A stretch of 64,000 bases of DNA from Clostridium_B lapidicellarium (GCF_041224415.1 NZ_JBGFFE010000007.1:57139-121138); one strand, 5' to 3'; shown: positions 20,985 to 30,164, numbered from the stretch's first letter. A program made the numbers and translations. The notes: generated by a model from the sequence alone, not told the origin.

Positions 20985-20999
20985 TAAATAACGTATAAT
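20971..20999 (+). promoter_or_regulatory. Repressor promoter
   Basis: TTGACA (20971-20976), 17-base spacer, TATAAT (20994-20999): a full consensus promoter. O3 covers the -35 box, so repressor or Cro can shut it off. Confidence 0.92.
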
Positions 21000-21030
21000 G
21001 AATTTAAAATAAAATATGAAGGGAAGAAAA

Positions 21031-21396
21031 ATGAATACTATACTATTAGGGTTAAAAATTAAGAAACTAAGGAGTGAACAAAGCCTAGAACTAGGTGAAA
21101 AAATAACACAACAAAAACTAGCCAAAAAATTAGGGATATCTCGTTCTTATCTAGGAGATATAGAAAGTGGTAGAACAATACCAAATGATGAAATTATAGA
21201 TAAAATTGCAAAAGCTTTAAATGTATCTCCTGAATATCTAAAAGGTGAATCAATTGAAAAAAATCCAGGTGAAACTACACAAATAGTTAATGAAATACAA
21301 ACAGAATTAGAAACTAAATTAAATAAAATGGCTAAAGATAAAAAGATAAAAACTATAAATAAATTAAAAGAAATGCTAAATAACATAGAATTATAA
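21031..21396 (+). CDS. CI-like XRE lysogenic repressor
   Basis: The 121-residue protein, counted from ATG 21031 behind AAGGGAAG, has an XRE domain at about 5-70 (TQQKLAKKLGISRSYLGDIE, SGRTIPNDEI) and a charged helical tail instead of a LexA-like peptidase domain. Induction by RecA-driven self-cleavage is therefore unlikely; removal by the antirepressor is a better guess. It faces the Cro-like gene across the operators. Confidence 0.85.
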   Translation: MNTILLGLKIKKLRSEQSLELGEKITQQKLAKKLGISRSYLGDIESGRTIPNDEIIDKIAKALNVSPEYLKGESIEKNPGETTQIVNEIQTELETKLNKMAKDKKIKTINKLKEMLNNIEL

Positions 21397-21460
21397 TTAA
21401 TAAAACCAACTCATATCTAAATTATGGGTTGTTTTAAATAAATTATAAAGAAGGGCTTTT

Positions 21461-22726
21461 ATGAAAGGAACTATAAGAAAATACACCCGTAAAGACGGAA
21501 CAGTTACATATGGTTATTTGGTCTATATGGGTGTAGATGAAAACGGGAAGAAAAAATACAAAAGAAAGAGGGGGTTTAAAAAACAAAAAGAGTGTGAAAC
21601 TGCATTGGCTAAATTCATAACGCAGTTAGAAAAGGGGACAGTTGTAACAAATGATAAAATGACGATTAAAGAATATATGAATTATTGGTTAGAAACTTAT
21701 CCAAAGAATCATTGTCAGCCTTCTACTTATAAAAGATACAAACTTTTCTGTAGAGACATTGTTCATTGTTTGGGTGGCTACAAACTTACAAAACTTAATC
21801 CGTTACTAATCCAAAAATTTTACGAAGATTTAAAGAACGGTACTATAAAAGAAGATCTTAAAAAGCAAAAAATATTAGAGCTGCAAAATGCATATAGTAA
21901 ATCCAAAAGAGATTCTAAAGAAGCTAGGAACTTAGAGTTAAAAATAGAAAAGTTAAAAAAACAGCCATTAAAAGGGATATCTAATAATACTATAATAAAA
22001 ACACATAGAATGTTTCATGAAGCTTTAAAACAAGCTCAAAAATGGCAATTGATATATGTAAACCCTTGCGATTTAGTTACACCTCCACCTGCAGATGAAA
22101 TTGTAATGAATTATTGGGATCCGGAGGATATACACGATTACCTTGAAGATTTAAAAGGTGAATTTTTATATCCGATTATATTTTTAGCTGTTCACACTGG
22201 GATGAGAGAAGGTGAATTATGCGCTCTTCATTGGAATGATTATGATTCTATAGAAAAGACAATTACGGTCAACAAAACATTGCAACGTATTGATGGGAGA
22301 CTTCAAGAAAAAAAGCCAAAGACCAAAAAATCTTCAAGAATTGTAACTCTGCTTGATACTACAAACACCTTCCTAAAACAACTCAAAAGAGAAGAAAGAG
22401 AAAAAAATAGAAAAGTTGTTAATATGGATTCTAAAAAAGAAAGAAAAGATGGATATATTTTGCATTGGGAAGATGGGAGACCTATGGATCCACATTATGT
22501 TGCACAGCATTTTCCTGAGGTGCTCAAGAAACATAACGTACCACAAATAAGATTCCATGATTTAAGACATACTCATGCAACTTTACTTCGTAAACTCAAA
22601 GTCAATGCAGAAGTAATAAGTGAAAGGCTTGGACATGCCGATGTTGCATTTACATTAAAAACTTATACTCACGTTAGTACAAAAATGCAAAGAGAAGAAG
22701 TTTCAAAAGCTAACGATTATTTATAA
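21461..22726 (+). CDS. Prophage integrase (tyrosine recombinase, tRNA-Trp site)
   Basis: The 421-residue protein has an N-terminal arm-binding domain (about 1-60), a core-binding domain interrupted by a Lys/Glu-rich insert of about 45 residues (125-170), and a full catalytic domain: Arg249 (TGMREGE), Lys near 287-290, His366-x2-Arg369 (HDLRH), His392 and Tyr402. It lies 124 bases from the 3' end of tRNA-Trp, the expected place for the enzyme that inserted the prophage there. Confidence 0.95.
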   Translation: MKGTIRKYTRKDGTVTYGYLVYMGVDENGKKKYKRKRGFKKQKECETALAKFITQLEKGTVVTNDKMTIKEYMNYWLETYPKNHCQPSTYKRYKLFCRDIVHCLGGYKLTKLNPLLIQKFYEDLKNGTIKEDLKKQKILELQNAYSKSKRDSKEARNLELKIEKLKKQPLKGISNNTIIKTHRMFHEALKQAQKWQLIYVNPCDLVTPPPADEIVMNYWDPEDIHDYLEDLKGEFLYPIIFLAVHTGMREGELCALHWNDYDSIEKTITVNKTLQRIDGRLQEKKPKTKKSSRIVTLLDTTNTFLKQLKREEREKNRKVVNMDSKKERKDGYILHWEDGRPMDPHYVAQHFPEVLKKHNVPQIRFHDLRHTHATLLRKLKVNAEVISERLGHADVAFTLKTYTHVSTKMQREEVSKANDYL

Positions 22727-22813
22727 AAAAATAGTGATTTTATTATGTGTTTTAAATTAGACAACTAAAAGACAACCAACACACTAAAATCACAAAAACA
22801 AAATTATATTATA

Positions 22814-22848
22814 TGAGCCTGTGAACCGTTGAATTCACAGGCTTTTTA
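22814..22848 (+). terminator. Terminator behind the integrase
   Basis: Stem GCCTGTGAA/TTCACAGGC with a short loop, followed by TTTTTAAAT on the plus strand. It lies between the integrase and the 3' end of the tRNA. Confidence 0.8.
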
Positions 22849-22885
22849 AATGGCAGGGGTAGAAGGCTTCGAACCCTCAACCAAC
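22845..22885. other. Probable attachment-site junction
   Basis: Phages that insert into tRNA genes use a core overlapping the T-arm and acceptor end and restore it on integration. The integrase and prophage lie exactly on the 3' side of tRNA-Trp, so the core should fall here. The second copy needed to confirm it is left of the window. Confidence 0.55.
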
Positions 22886-22926
22886 GGTTTTGGAGACCGC
22901 TACTCTACCAATTGAGCTATACCCCT
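22851..22926 (-). tRNA. tRNA-Trp (anticodon CCA)
   Basis: Minus strand: acceptor stem AGGGGTA/TACCCCT, D-arm AGCTCAATTGGTAGAGT, anticodon loop CTCCAAA with CCA, T-loop TTCGAAG, discriminator G and an encoded CCA end (22851-22853). All arms fold normally, so the gene stays functional after prophage insertion at its 3' end. Confidence 0.97.
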
Positions 22927-22938
22927 AAGACGATAATT

Positions 22939-22967
22939 ATTATATAATATAAAATAGTAAATTGCAA
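22939..22967 (-). promoter_or_regulatory. tRNA-Trp promoter
   Basis: TTGCAA (22962-22967), 17-base spacer, TATAAT (22939-22944), 12 bases before the tRNA 5' end. Confidence 0.85.
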
Positions 22968-22972
22968 GTTTT

Positions 22973-23911
22973 TTACCTCTTGTAAATATTTTCTAAATTC
23001 TTGATATTGTACTTTAAGGTTTCCTCATAAGTAAGATCCCCATTGTATATTTCTATCTTTACAGGTTTTATATTATAATTTTTCAGCAATTCAGCATTGT
23101 TTTTCAAGACAGTTTCATCACTATATAAAAATATCATATTATTGTTTCCCAACCTCTGTTCAAGATTTTGCTTTTCAACTGGATCCTTAGGAACTATACT
23201 GCCATTTTCCCCGGGGTTTATTTCCAGGGTATTCAAATTGTTGTATTTTACGAAATAACTCAACTGGTCTTCAGCTATGATGAAATCGTAGCTGCTTAGC
23301 TGATCATCTATGGATTTCAAATCTTTTCTGTAATCTTCAAAATTTTTCAATGACTCAGAAAAATTTTTTTCATAGAAATCCCTATTTTGCGGATCCTTGT
23401 CCTGAAGAGCATTCTTTATATTCATAAGCATTATTCTATAATTATCAATATTCATAAAATAATAAGGGTTATATTTTAAGATCTTACCATTGTATTTTAC
23501 AGTTTTATTATAGTTTAAAAGTTGTATCCCCCTAGAAACATTGGTTACTCCAACCCTATTTTTATCCAGTTTGTCTACGAAACCGTCTATCCAGGGTTCA
23601 AAACCTGCTCCTACATAGAAAAAGAGATCTTTCTTAGATATATTATCCACACTATCTTCCGTAAATTTGAAATTTACCTCGCCTGATCTATTGTTGAACA
23701 TATATTCCACCACATGCCTGTCTTTAACTATGGACTTTACCATACCGTATAAAAGCTTATCGGTAGTTACTATATTTAATTCCATGTTTTTCCTCACAGC
23801 CAATTTATCAATACCTTCATCTGCATTATTATAATTTTTGTAACTGCATGAAACAAAAAACACTACAAAAAAAAGCATAATTAAGCACAGTAATCTTTTC
23901 AAGTTTTTCAC
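22973..23911 (-). CDS. TroA/ZnuA-like lipoprotein without the usual metal ligands
   Basis: The 312-residue protein has a lipoprotein signal (lipobox FVSC, Cys22) and a TroA-type solute-binding fold: ITTDKLLYGMV-like start, FYVGAGFEPWIDGFV (about 98-112), a long central helix and IIAEDQLSYFVKYNNL (about 208-223). In true zinc or manganese binders these places carry His; here they read Tyr, Asp or Asn, and no permease or ATPase gene is adjacent. It may bind another ligand or act as a sensor. Start ATG 23911. Confidence 0.7.
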   Translation of the reverse strand: MKNLKRLLCLIMLFFVVFFVSCSYKNYNNADEGIDKLAVRKNMELNIVTTDKLLYGMVKSIVKDRHVVEYMFNNRSGEVNFKFTEDSVDNISKKDLFFYVGAGFEPWIDGFVDKLDKNRVGVTNVSRGIQLLNYNKTVKYNGKILKYNPYYFMNIDNYRIMLMNIKNALQDKDPQNRDFYEKNFSESLKNFEDYRKDLKSIDDQLSSYDFIIAEDQLSYFVKYNNLNTLEINPGENGSIVPKDPVEKQNLEQRLGNNNMIFLYSDETVLKNNAELLKNYNIKPVKIEIYNGDLTYEETLKYNIKNLENIYKR

Positions 23912-24089
23912 CTTTCTCTCTACATTTCAAAACAGCAGTACCTGGACAGATTAAATAATAACAAATATATTTTACATAAAGAGATCTAACATTGCAAATT
24001 ACTTTCACAAGATGTTTATCAGATTATTTTATTGTGATAAAATTATATATAGTTACTAAGTTAATATACCACTAAATGGAGGTTTAACC

Positions 24090-25361
24090 ATGAAAGTTAG
24101 TATTGATAAAACAATAAGGGCCATGGCAATAGCTCTTGATTTAGCTCAGATAAGCTCCAATTATAATAATTTTCCGGGAAATGAACCCATTATTGAAAAT
24201 ATAACTAACGTCAACTATTCCGATCATAAATTCATGCATCATTCTCAGCGGACTACATATATAGCACTAGAAATTGCAAATCACTTAAATCTAAACCAGA
24301 AATGTAAAAACAGAATTTACATATCCGCGTTATTACATGATATAGGAGCGGCAAACTTCCTTTCTGAAAGTCATTCTGCTAATCTCTTCATAAAAGAGCA
24401 CTGTAAAATCGGTGCCAGAATAACAGAACATTTTCCTATGTTTAAAGATCTATCCCATATCATATTATATCATCATGAAAACTTTAATGGCACCGGTCCC
24501 ATGAAATTATCCAAAAATGAAATCCCTATAGAAAGTCAGATAATAAGAATTGCGGATTTAGTGGAAATACTGTACAATGAAAATTTGTCTAACTTCCAGC
24601 AAAAAGGCAACATTATAAAATGGGTTAAAAAAAACTGTAACAAAATTTTTTCCGACACAATAGTAAATGCATTTTTAAAAAGTGCACAGCACGATATGTT
24701 CTGGTTAAATCTTCAAAATATATCCTTTGCCAACTTTATACTGGATAAAATGCACCCGGGTCTTGATGAATTTATGAATTTAAATGAATTTGAGAATATC
24801 TCCCTTATATTTGCAAATATAATAGATAACAAAAGTAAATTTACTGCAACTCACTCCAAGGGCATAGCAAATTTAGCATATAAAGTTTCGAAGCACATCG
24901 GATATTCCATGGAAAAATGTCGTGAGATGAAAATTGCAGGTCTCCTTCATGATATAGGGAAACTGGCCATACCTTTATATATACTGGATAAAAATGATTC
25001 TCTGACAGATGAGGAATACAATATAATAAAATCACATGCCTACTATACCAAAGTGATCCTAGACAGAATAGAGGATATACCAAATATAAGCGAATGGGCA
25101 TCAAATCATCATGAAAAATTAAACGGGAAAGGATATCCTCAGGGCTTGGAAGCAGTTGATCTTTCCGAAGAATCCAGAATAATGGCAGTATGTGACATAT
25201 ATCAGGCACTTACAGAGGATAGACCTTACCGGAAGGGCTTACCTTCTAAAAGGGCCTTTGATATAATGGATAATATGGTATTTCAAAATCTTATATGTCC
25301 TAATGCATTAAGTTATTTGAAGGAAGTTATACACAGTTCTCCATTACCAGAACTTAAATAA
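24090..25361 (+). CDS. Double HD-domain protein (HD-GYP type)
   Basis: The 423-residue protein has two HD modules. The first (about 50-180) has HHSQR, LLHDIG and HHENFNGTG but not the GYP triplet. The second (250-410) has THSKG, LLHDIGK, HHEKLNGKGYP and CDIYQALTEDRPYR, the full HD-GYP signature. HD-GYP enzymes hydrolyse cyclic di-GMP to lower its level. The first module probably has a structural or sensory role. No receiver or membrane domain is fused. GGAGG precedes the start. Confidence 0.85.
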   Translation: MKVSIDKTIRAMAIALDLAQISSNYNNFPGNEPIIENITNVNYSDHKFMHHSQRTTYIALEIANHLNLNQKCKNRIYISALLHDIGAANFLSESHSANLFIKEHCKIGARITEHFPMFKDLSHIILYHHENFNGTGPMKLSKNEIPIESQIIRIADLVEILYNENLSNFQQKGNIIKWVKKNCNKIFSDTIVNAFLKSAQHDMFWLNLQNISFANFILDKMHPGLDEFMNLNEFENISLIFANIIDNKSKFTATHSKGIANLAYKVSKHIGYSMEKCREMKIAGLLHDIGKLAIPLYILDKNDSLTDEEYNIIKSHAYYTKVILDRIEDIPNISEWASNHHEKLNGKGYPQGLEAVDLSEESRIMAVCDIYQALTEDRPYRKGLPSKRAFDIMDNMVFQNLICPNALSYLKEVIHSSPLPELK

Positions 25362-25381
25362 TATATCGGGAGATGAACTAA

Positions 25382-25837
25382 TTGGAATATATTTCAAAAA
25401 ATGTGAAAGACACTGTGGCTCTGGGTAAAAAGCTGGGAAATCTATTGAATGCAGGTGACATAATCTGTCTTAAAGGTGACCTGGGTACAGGTAAAACCTA
25501 CTTTACCAAGGGCATTGCATCAGGTCTTAAAATAAATGAACCCATAACAAGTCCAACATTTACCATAGTAAATGAATATCAGGGAAGATTAAAACTCTTT
25601 CATTTTGACGTATACAGGGTGAATGATATAGATGAAATATCAGCTATAGGCTTTGACGAATATATTTTCAGTGATGCTGTAAGCGTCATAGAATGGGCCG
25701 ATTACATCAAAGAATTGATACCGGAAGAATGCATATGGATAAATATCTATAAAATTCCTGAAAAAAGTCCTGATTTCAGAAAAATAGTAATAGAATATAA
25801 TGGTGACAGATATAATTATATAAAGGAGCTAAAATAA
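25382..25837 (+). CDS. tsaE: TsaE, tRNA t6A synthesis ATPase
   Basis: The 151-residue protein has GDLGTGKTYFTKGIA (about 38-52, Walker A), ITSPTFTIVNEY (54-65), FDVYR and EWAD, the TsaE signature. With TsaB and TsaD it is needed to make N6-threonylcarbamoyladenosine at position 37 of ANN-decoding tRNAs. Start TTG 25382 follows GGGAGATG. It is four bases from tsaB, so the two form an operon; tsaD is not in the window. Confidence 0.95.
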   Translation: MEYISKNVKDTVALGKKLGNLLNAGDIICLKGDLGTGKTYFTKGIASGLKINEPITSPTFTIVNEYQGRLKLFHFDVYRVNDIDEISAIGFDEYIFSDAVSVIEWADYIKELIPEECIWINIYKIPEKSPDFRKIVIEYNGDRYNYIKELK

Positions 25838-25841
25838 AAAT

Positions 25842-26555
25842 ATGAAAATCTTAAGTTTGGATTCTTCCACCGAATCAGCAACATGTGCCGTACTGGATGA
25901 ATATAAATTATTCGGTGAAATTACTTTTAATTACAGAAAACAACATTCTACAATTTTAATGTCCATGATAGATAGGCTTTTAAAGGAGTTAAATACGGAT
26001 ATAAGCTCCCTAGATGGATTTGTCGTTTCCAAAGGGCCTGGTTCTTTTACAGGGCTCAGAATTGGAGCAGCCATGATCAAGGGATTGAGCCAAGGTACGG
26101 GGAAACCCTTTATCGGAGTATCTTCACTTGATGCTTTAGCTTACAACTTATACTGCACTTCCGGCATTATATGTCCTATTCTAGATGCCCTCAGGGGAAA
26201 TGTATATACCGCACTTTACGACTTCAACAATGATAATTTAAATATATTGAGCAAATACATGATAATTTCCATTGATAATTTAATTGGACTGCTCAACCGC
26301 TACAGCAGGCCCGTGTATTTCATAGGAGATGCCATGCTTAAATTCAAGGAGAAATTAAAATCCGGAATAAGAAATGCCCATTTTGCACCCACACATTTAA
26401 ATCTGGTAAAAGCCTCTTCTTTAGGTGAATTGGGATTGAAACTGTTAATTTCCGGCCATCAGGACAGCCTTTATGAATTTGCCCCTTTTTATTTGAGGAA
26501 ATCCCAGGCAGAAAGAGAATATGAAAAAAAATTGGAGTCCTCTAAAAATGACTGA
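25842..26555 (+). CDS. tsaB: TsaB, tRNA t6A synthesis scaffold
   Basis: The 237-residue protein begins MKILSLDSSTESATCAVLDE and has VVSKGPGSFTGLRIGAAMIK (61-80), the mark of TsaB in the ASKHA fold. It pairs with TsaD in the t6A-forming complex. It overlaps rimI by eight bases. The order tsaE-tsaB-rimI is common in Firmicutes. Confidence 0.96.
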   Translation: MKILSLDSSTESATCAVLDEYKLFGEITFNYRKQHSTILMSMIDRLLKELNTDISSLDGFVVSKGPGSFTGLRIGAAMIKGLSQGTGKPFIGVSSLDALAYNLYCTSGIICPILDALRGNVYTALYDFNNDNLNILSKYMIISIDNLIGLLNRYSRPVYFIGDAMLKFKEKLKSGIRNAHFAPTHLNLVKASSLGELGLKLLISGHQDSLYEFAPFYLRKSQAEREYEKKLESSKND

Positions 26556-26997
26556 TATAGAAATATGTCCTCTAAAAGCGAAATATATTGACGGTATAAT
26601 TGCAATAAACAATATGTGTTTTTCTACACCCTGGTCCAGGGAATCCCTTGAAAAGGAAATAGAAGACAATATAATTGCTAAATACGTAGTTGCCAAGAAA
26701 TGCGACATATTAATGGGGTATGCAGGTATGTGGCACATATTAGACGAAGGGCATATAACGAATATAGCGGTTCATCCTGAATACAGGGGGATAGGTGTTG
26801 GAAGTTTACTTTTGGACGCACTTATAGAAATATGCAGGATTAAATCTATAAACAGCATGACCCTGGAAGTTAGAAAATCCAATATAATTGCACAAAATCT
26901 CTATAAAAAATATGGATTTATTGAAGAGGGTATAAGGAGATTTTATTATGCGGACAACAAGGAAGATGCCATAATAATGTGGAAATATAATATTTAA
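26548..26997 (+). CDS. rimI: RimI, ribosomal protein S18 alanine N-acetyltransferase
   Basis: The 149-residue GNAT protein has ITNIAVHPEYRGIGVGSLLL (about 71-90, acetyl-CoA loop) and LEVRKSNIIAQNLYKKYGFI (104-123). It is third in the tsaE-tsaB-rimI group. The start is set at ATG 26548, overlapping the tsaB stop, because a longer frame would overlap by 35 bases. The family acetylates the N-terminus of S18. Confidence 0.93.
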   Translation: MTDIEICPLKAKYIDGIIAINNMCFSTPWSRESLEKEIEDNIIAKYVVAKKCDILMGYAGMWHILDEGHITNIAVHPEYRGIGVGSLLLDALIEICRIKSINSMTLEVRKSNIIAQNLYKKYGFIEEGIRRFYYADNKEDAIIMWKYNI

Positions 26998-27018
26998 ACT
27001 TCAAACAAGATCAAATTT

Positions 27019-27066
27019 ATCCAGGGTAAAACAGTAAGGATAAAAACTGCTGCCCTGGACAAAAAT
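27019..27066. terminator. Hairpin between convergent rimI and tyrS
   Basis: TCCAGGG/CCCTGGA with an inner CAGT/ACTG stem. AT-rich flanks on both sides could serve as a weak two-way terminator. Confidence 0.5.
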
Positions 27067-27078
27067 TACCTTCATTTA

Positions 27079-28299
27079 TCATTTGAGTTCAATTCTGTTA
27101 TAATTCTTTTTTCCTCTTCTCACAAGCATATACCCATTTTTAAAATCATCTTCCGTAACAACAAGCTTAGGATCTTCCACCTTTTTATCATTTACCGTCA
27201 AACCGTTTTGGCTTATAAGCCTTCTGACTTCACTCTTAGATGCCAATATATTCAGCTTAACCAGAAGCTCCACTATAGAACATCCTAAATAATCTCTAGT
27301 TATTTCTGCCGTTGGAACGCTGCCCATATCTTCTCCACCTGCAAACAATGTTTCTGAGGCCTTTTCAGCTTTTTCAGCCTCCTCCTTTCCATGGACAAGT
27401 TTAGTAACTTCATAAGCCAGTATCTTTTTAGCTTCATTTATCTTTTCACCCGGAAGCGATCCAAGCCTTCTGACTTTCTCCATAGGAATAAATGTTAAAA
27501 GTGCCAGACATTTTTCCACATCAGCGTCATCCACATTTCTCCAGTACTGATAAAAATCATAAGGGGAAGTTTTTTCTTTATTCAGCCACAGCGCTCCTCC
27601 TTCAGTCTTTCCCATTTTTTTACCGTCGCTTTTGGTTAAAAGCGTAAAAGTCATTCCATAAGCGGGTTTATGTTCTTTTCTCCTTATCAAATTCACTCCT
27701 GCAATTATATTTGACCATTGATCATCTCCGCCGAACTGAAGTACACAATTGTATTTTCTGTTCAATTCAAGAAAATCATAAGCCTGCATCAACATATAGT
27801 TGAACTCGAGAAAAGACAATCCCTTTTGAAGTCTCTGCTTGAAACATTCAGCTGTAAGCATCTTATTTACAGAAAAATGAACTCCAACTTCCCTTAAAAA
27901 TTTTATATAATTCAAATCCAAAAGCCAATTGGCATTATTTTCTATAATGGCCTTCCCATCTTTCAAATCTATAAATTTTGAAATCTGATTTTTAAAGCAG
28001 TCGATATTGTGCTGTATCTGCTCAGGAGTCATCATTTTTCTCATATCGGTTTTGCCCGTCGGATCACCTACCATACCTGTGCCTCCGCCAAGCAGAGCTA
28101 TTGGTCTGTGACCTGCCCTCTGCATATGGGCCATGACCATCATCTGTAAAAAATGTCCCACATGAAGACTGTCTGCAGTCGGATCAAATCCTATATAAAA
28201 TGTTATCTTTTCTTTTCCCAATAACTCCCTTATCTCTTTCTCATGAGTAGTTTGTTTTATGTAACCACGTTCTAACAATATGTCATAGACATTATCCAA
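27079..28299 (-). CDS. tyrS: Tyrosine-tRNA ligase
   Basis: The 406-residue class I synthetase has HVGH (46-49) for HIGH and KMGKTEGG (about 229-236) for KMSKS, DQWSNI and YDFYQYW. The C-terminal S4-like RNA-binding domain carries SKSEVRRLISQNGLTVND. It attaches tyrosine to tRNA-Tyr. Unlike trpS and proS in this window, it has no T-box leader in the upstream region, and no clear promoter was identified. Confidence 0.97.
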   Translation of the reverse strand: MDNVYDILLERGYIKQTTHEKEIRELLGKEKITFYIGFDPTADSLHVGHFLQMMVMAHMQRAGHRPIALLGGGTGMVGDPTGKTDMRKMMTPEQIQHNIDCFKNQISKFIDLKDGKAIIENNANWLLDLNYIKFLREVGVHFSVNKMLTAECFKQRLQKGLSFLEFNYMLMQAYDFLELNRKYNCVLQFGGDDQWSNIIAGVNLIRRKEHKPAYGMTFTLLTKSDGKKMGKTEGGALWLNKEKTSPYDFYQYWRNVDDADVEKCLALLTFIPMEKVRRLGSLPGEKINEAKKILAYEVTKLVHGKEEAEKAEKASETLFAGGEDMGSVPTAEITRDYLGCSIVELLVKLNILASKSEVRRLISQNGLTVNDKKVEDPKLVVTEDDFKNGYMLVRRGKKNYNRIELK

Positions 28300-28417
28300 T
28301 GAAAATCACTACCTTTCAAATAATAAAAAACCTCTTAATTATAACTTATAGTATATATTTAAAACTCACTTTTTTCAATATTTTACCCATTTATTACAAT
28401 TTTGCAATGATAAAAGG

Positions 28418-28450
28418 TAAAATATTAAGGCTGGAAACCTTTCCAACCTT
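28418..28450 (-). terminator. Terminator of the P-loop gene
   Basis: Minus-strand stem AAGGTTGGAA/TTCCAGCCTT around GGT, followed by AATATTTTACC; it lies 44 bases behind the stop at 28494. Confidence 0.65.
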
Positions 28451-28493
28451 AACTATATCAAAAAATCAATTATTTTCGCAATTATAAGCAGCC

Positions 28494-28904
28494 TTATGCC
28501 ACATACTTCATAATAAACTCAGGTATTTTTTCTCTTTCTTCATTTATACTAATATAAAAATTCACTCTATACTCCTCGGATAATTTTTCAATATCATAAA
28601 ACAAATGCGACATATTTTCAAGGTTCCCATCTATAATATTAAACAATCCATCAACAAAGATCGTATCAATATCATAGTCCCCTGAAAGTATGCCGCACAA
28701 AAAACCATAAAAAGTTTCCATCTTTTTTAATTTAAAATCACTGGTTGCTATAAATCTTATTTCCCTATTCAGCTGATACAGCGGACCCCTGTCATCATCT
28801 ACATACACAACATGCCCCCTTCCTATTCTTGCTTTTTCGTTGGCCAAATTAATCAGTTCTTTTGTCTTTCCTGAACCTCTTTCGCTGCAAAACACATGAA
28901 TCAT
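28494..28904 (-). CDS. Small P-loop NTPase-like protein
   Basis: The 136-residue protein has CSERGSGKTKELINLANEKA (Walker A, 6-25), YVDDDRGP and DTIFVDGLFN (Walker B, about 78-87). It is about as long as the core of a P-loop domain, without extra motifs. I recognise no specific family. ATG 28904 is chosen over an earlier GTG that lies within the ribosome binding site. It has its own promoter and terminator. Confidence 0.7.
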   Translation of the reverse strand: MIHVFCSERGSGKTKELINLANEKARIGRGHVVYVDDDRGPLYQLNREIRFIATSDFKLKKMETFYGFLCGILSGDYDIDTIFVDGLFNIIDGNLENMSHLFYDIEKLSEEYRVNFYISINEEREKIPEFIMKYVA

Positions 28905-28950
28905 TTTTATCACCCCTTAATTGATATTTAGGTGTTATCCTTATAAGTAG

Positions 28951-28979
28951 ATTATATAATGTTCAGAATATTTTTTCAA
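28951..28979 (-). promoter_or_regulatory. Promoter of the P-loop gene
   Basis: TTGAAA (28974-28979), 17-base spacer, TATAAT (28951-28956). Confidence 0.85.
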
Positions 28980-29015
28980 CAGTAAATACACAATAATTTA
29001 AATTACCGTGTATTA

Positions 29016-30164
29016 TTATTTAAAATTTTTGATACCAGGATAAATTATTTTGAAATCATAATTTTTCATAGAATTTATAAATTTAACTTTTCCCTTATTT
29101 TTAAATTTTTTTTGCATTCTGTTAAAACCGGACGCAATATTCATGGATCTTTCCCTTGTATCCAGAGCTATTATCTTTTCATATATCCACATATTCCTAT
29201 TTAAATAATTATAAAAATTTGTATTCTTCCTGTTTGTCAATATACCGGGACTCGTTATTATAATACTGTTAAATCCAATAACAACCTCTATACCTCTGGA
29301 AAAATCTGAATAATCCCTATAAACTATGGCTTCTCTTACGCCCTTATTTATGGCCTCCACGGGATAGGACTTGACGTTTATAATTTTTCTAACCACCTTC
29401 TCTGATCTGTTCATCATGGAAATCAAATCTCCCTGAATTATAAAGACGGATTTAAAATTTTTATTAATTTTATTAATTATCTTTATCATATTGTGTGGTA
29501 TACATATATTATTGACTTTAGAAAATACCAACAACCCACCTAAAGTGACCATATATTTTCCGGAATCTTTATCCATATATATTATTGAAGCATTTTCCAT
29601 GAGTTCTATCTTATTTTCCTCATTGATTTCTATCCCCTGAGACAAAAAATAATTGTTTACTATGCCATAGTCTATACAGTTCAAGTCACTATGCGGTATC
29701 GGACAAAGTTCTACATCTATAGTTAAATTTTCCTGGAATGCAGAAATTATTTCCTGTTTGCGCATTGTATCATTGGTGGATCCCCTCCTTATATAAAAAG
29801 CTCCATTATCTCTCATCTGATAAGGTCTTTGAGGGCTGTTATATATATTTATAACAGCTACATTTTTACCATTATATTTTAAAATCTCAAGTGATACTGG
29901 AATAGGCGGATCAATTCTAGAACTAATTATCTGTTGTATTTTTTCTTCACTAAAATCTATTTCATCAACACCAACCACTCTTTTGCTTTTATCTTCGACT
30001 CCTATTATCAAGTATCCCCTGCTTCCCCTAGAATTAGCTATAGCACATACATCTTTGGCCAACTCCTTTCTCCCACTGTCATTTCCAATGTTTATACACT
30101 GTTTAAAATCCAATTTAGGCCCTTCTGATCTCTTCAACAAACTAAGAAATTTTTTTATATTCAT
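29016..30164 (-). CDS. AlbA_2 (Schlafen-type) domain regulator
   Basis: In the 382-residue protein, the N-terminal AlbA_2 domain (about 12-125) has LDFKQCI, KDVCAIANSRGSRGYLIIGV, the IDPPIP segment, and IYNSPQRPYQMRDNGAFYIR and RRGSTN. The C-terminal part contains a region like the ATP-dependent helicase-related AlbA_2 proteins (VREAIVYRDYS). Such proteins bind DNA or RNA and are often called transcriptional regulators, but the function is mostly unknown. It has its own promoter at 30202-30230. Confidence 0.78.
   Translation of the reverse strand: MNIKKFLSLLKRSEGPKLDFKQCINIGNDSGRKELAKDVCAIANSRGSRGYLIIGVEDKSKRVVGVDEIDFSEEKIQQIISSRIDPPIPVSLEILKYNGKNVAVINIYNSPQRPYQMRDNGAFYIRRGSTNDTMRKQEIISAFQENLTIDVELCPIPHSDLNCIDYGIVNNYFLSQGIEINEENKIELMENASIIYMDKDSGKYMVTLGGLLVFSKVNNICIPHNMIKIINKINKNFKSVFIIQGDLISMMNRSEKVVRKIINVKSYPVEAINKGVREAIVYRDYSDFSRGIEVVIGFNSIIITSPGILTNRKNTNFYNYLNRNMWIYEKIIALDTRERSMNIASGFNRMQKKFKNKGKVKFINSMKNYDFKIIYPGIKNFK

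Larger units (their letters stand above)
1..22850. mobile_element. Prophage, right-hand arm, integrated at tRNA-Trp (incomplete)
   Basis: The span holds a divergent repressor/Cro switch, an integrase lying against the 3' end of a tRNA gene, an antirepressor, replication and recombination genes, RusA, dUTPase, YopX and an ArpU-like regulator, nearly all on the minus strand and packed with 1-15 base gaps or 4-base overlaps. This is the usual early-region layout of Firmicutes siphovirus prophages. No terminase, capsid, tail or lysis gene is visible, so the late region and the second attachment site must lie left of base 1. Host housekeeping genes start just past the tRNA. Whether the element is still active cannot be judged from this part. 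Confidence 0.93.

Noticed and set aside
28300..28490. Possible T-box before tyrS
   Set aside because: No GGTGG-type T-box core is present; the only hairpin is the terminator of the neighbouring P-loop gene.
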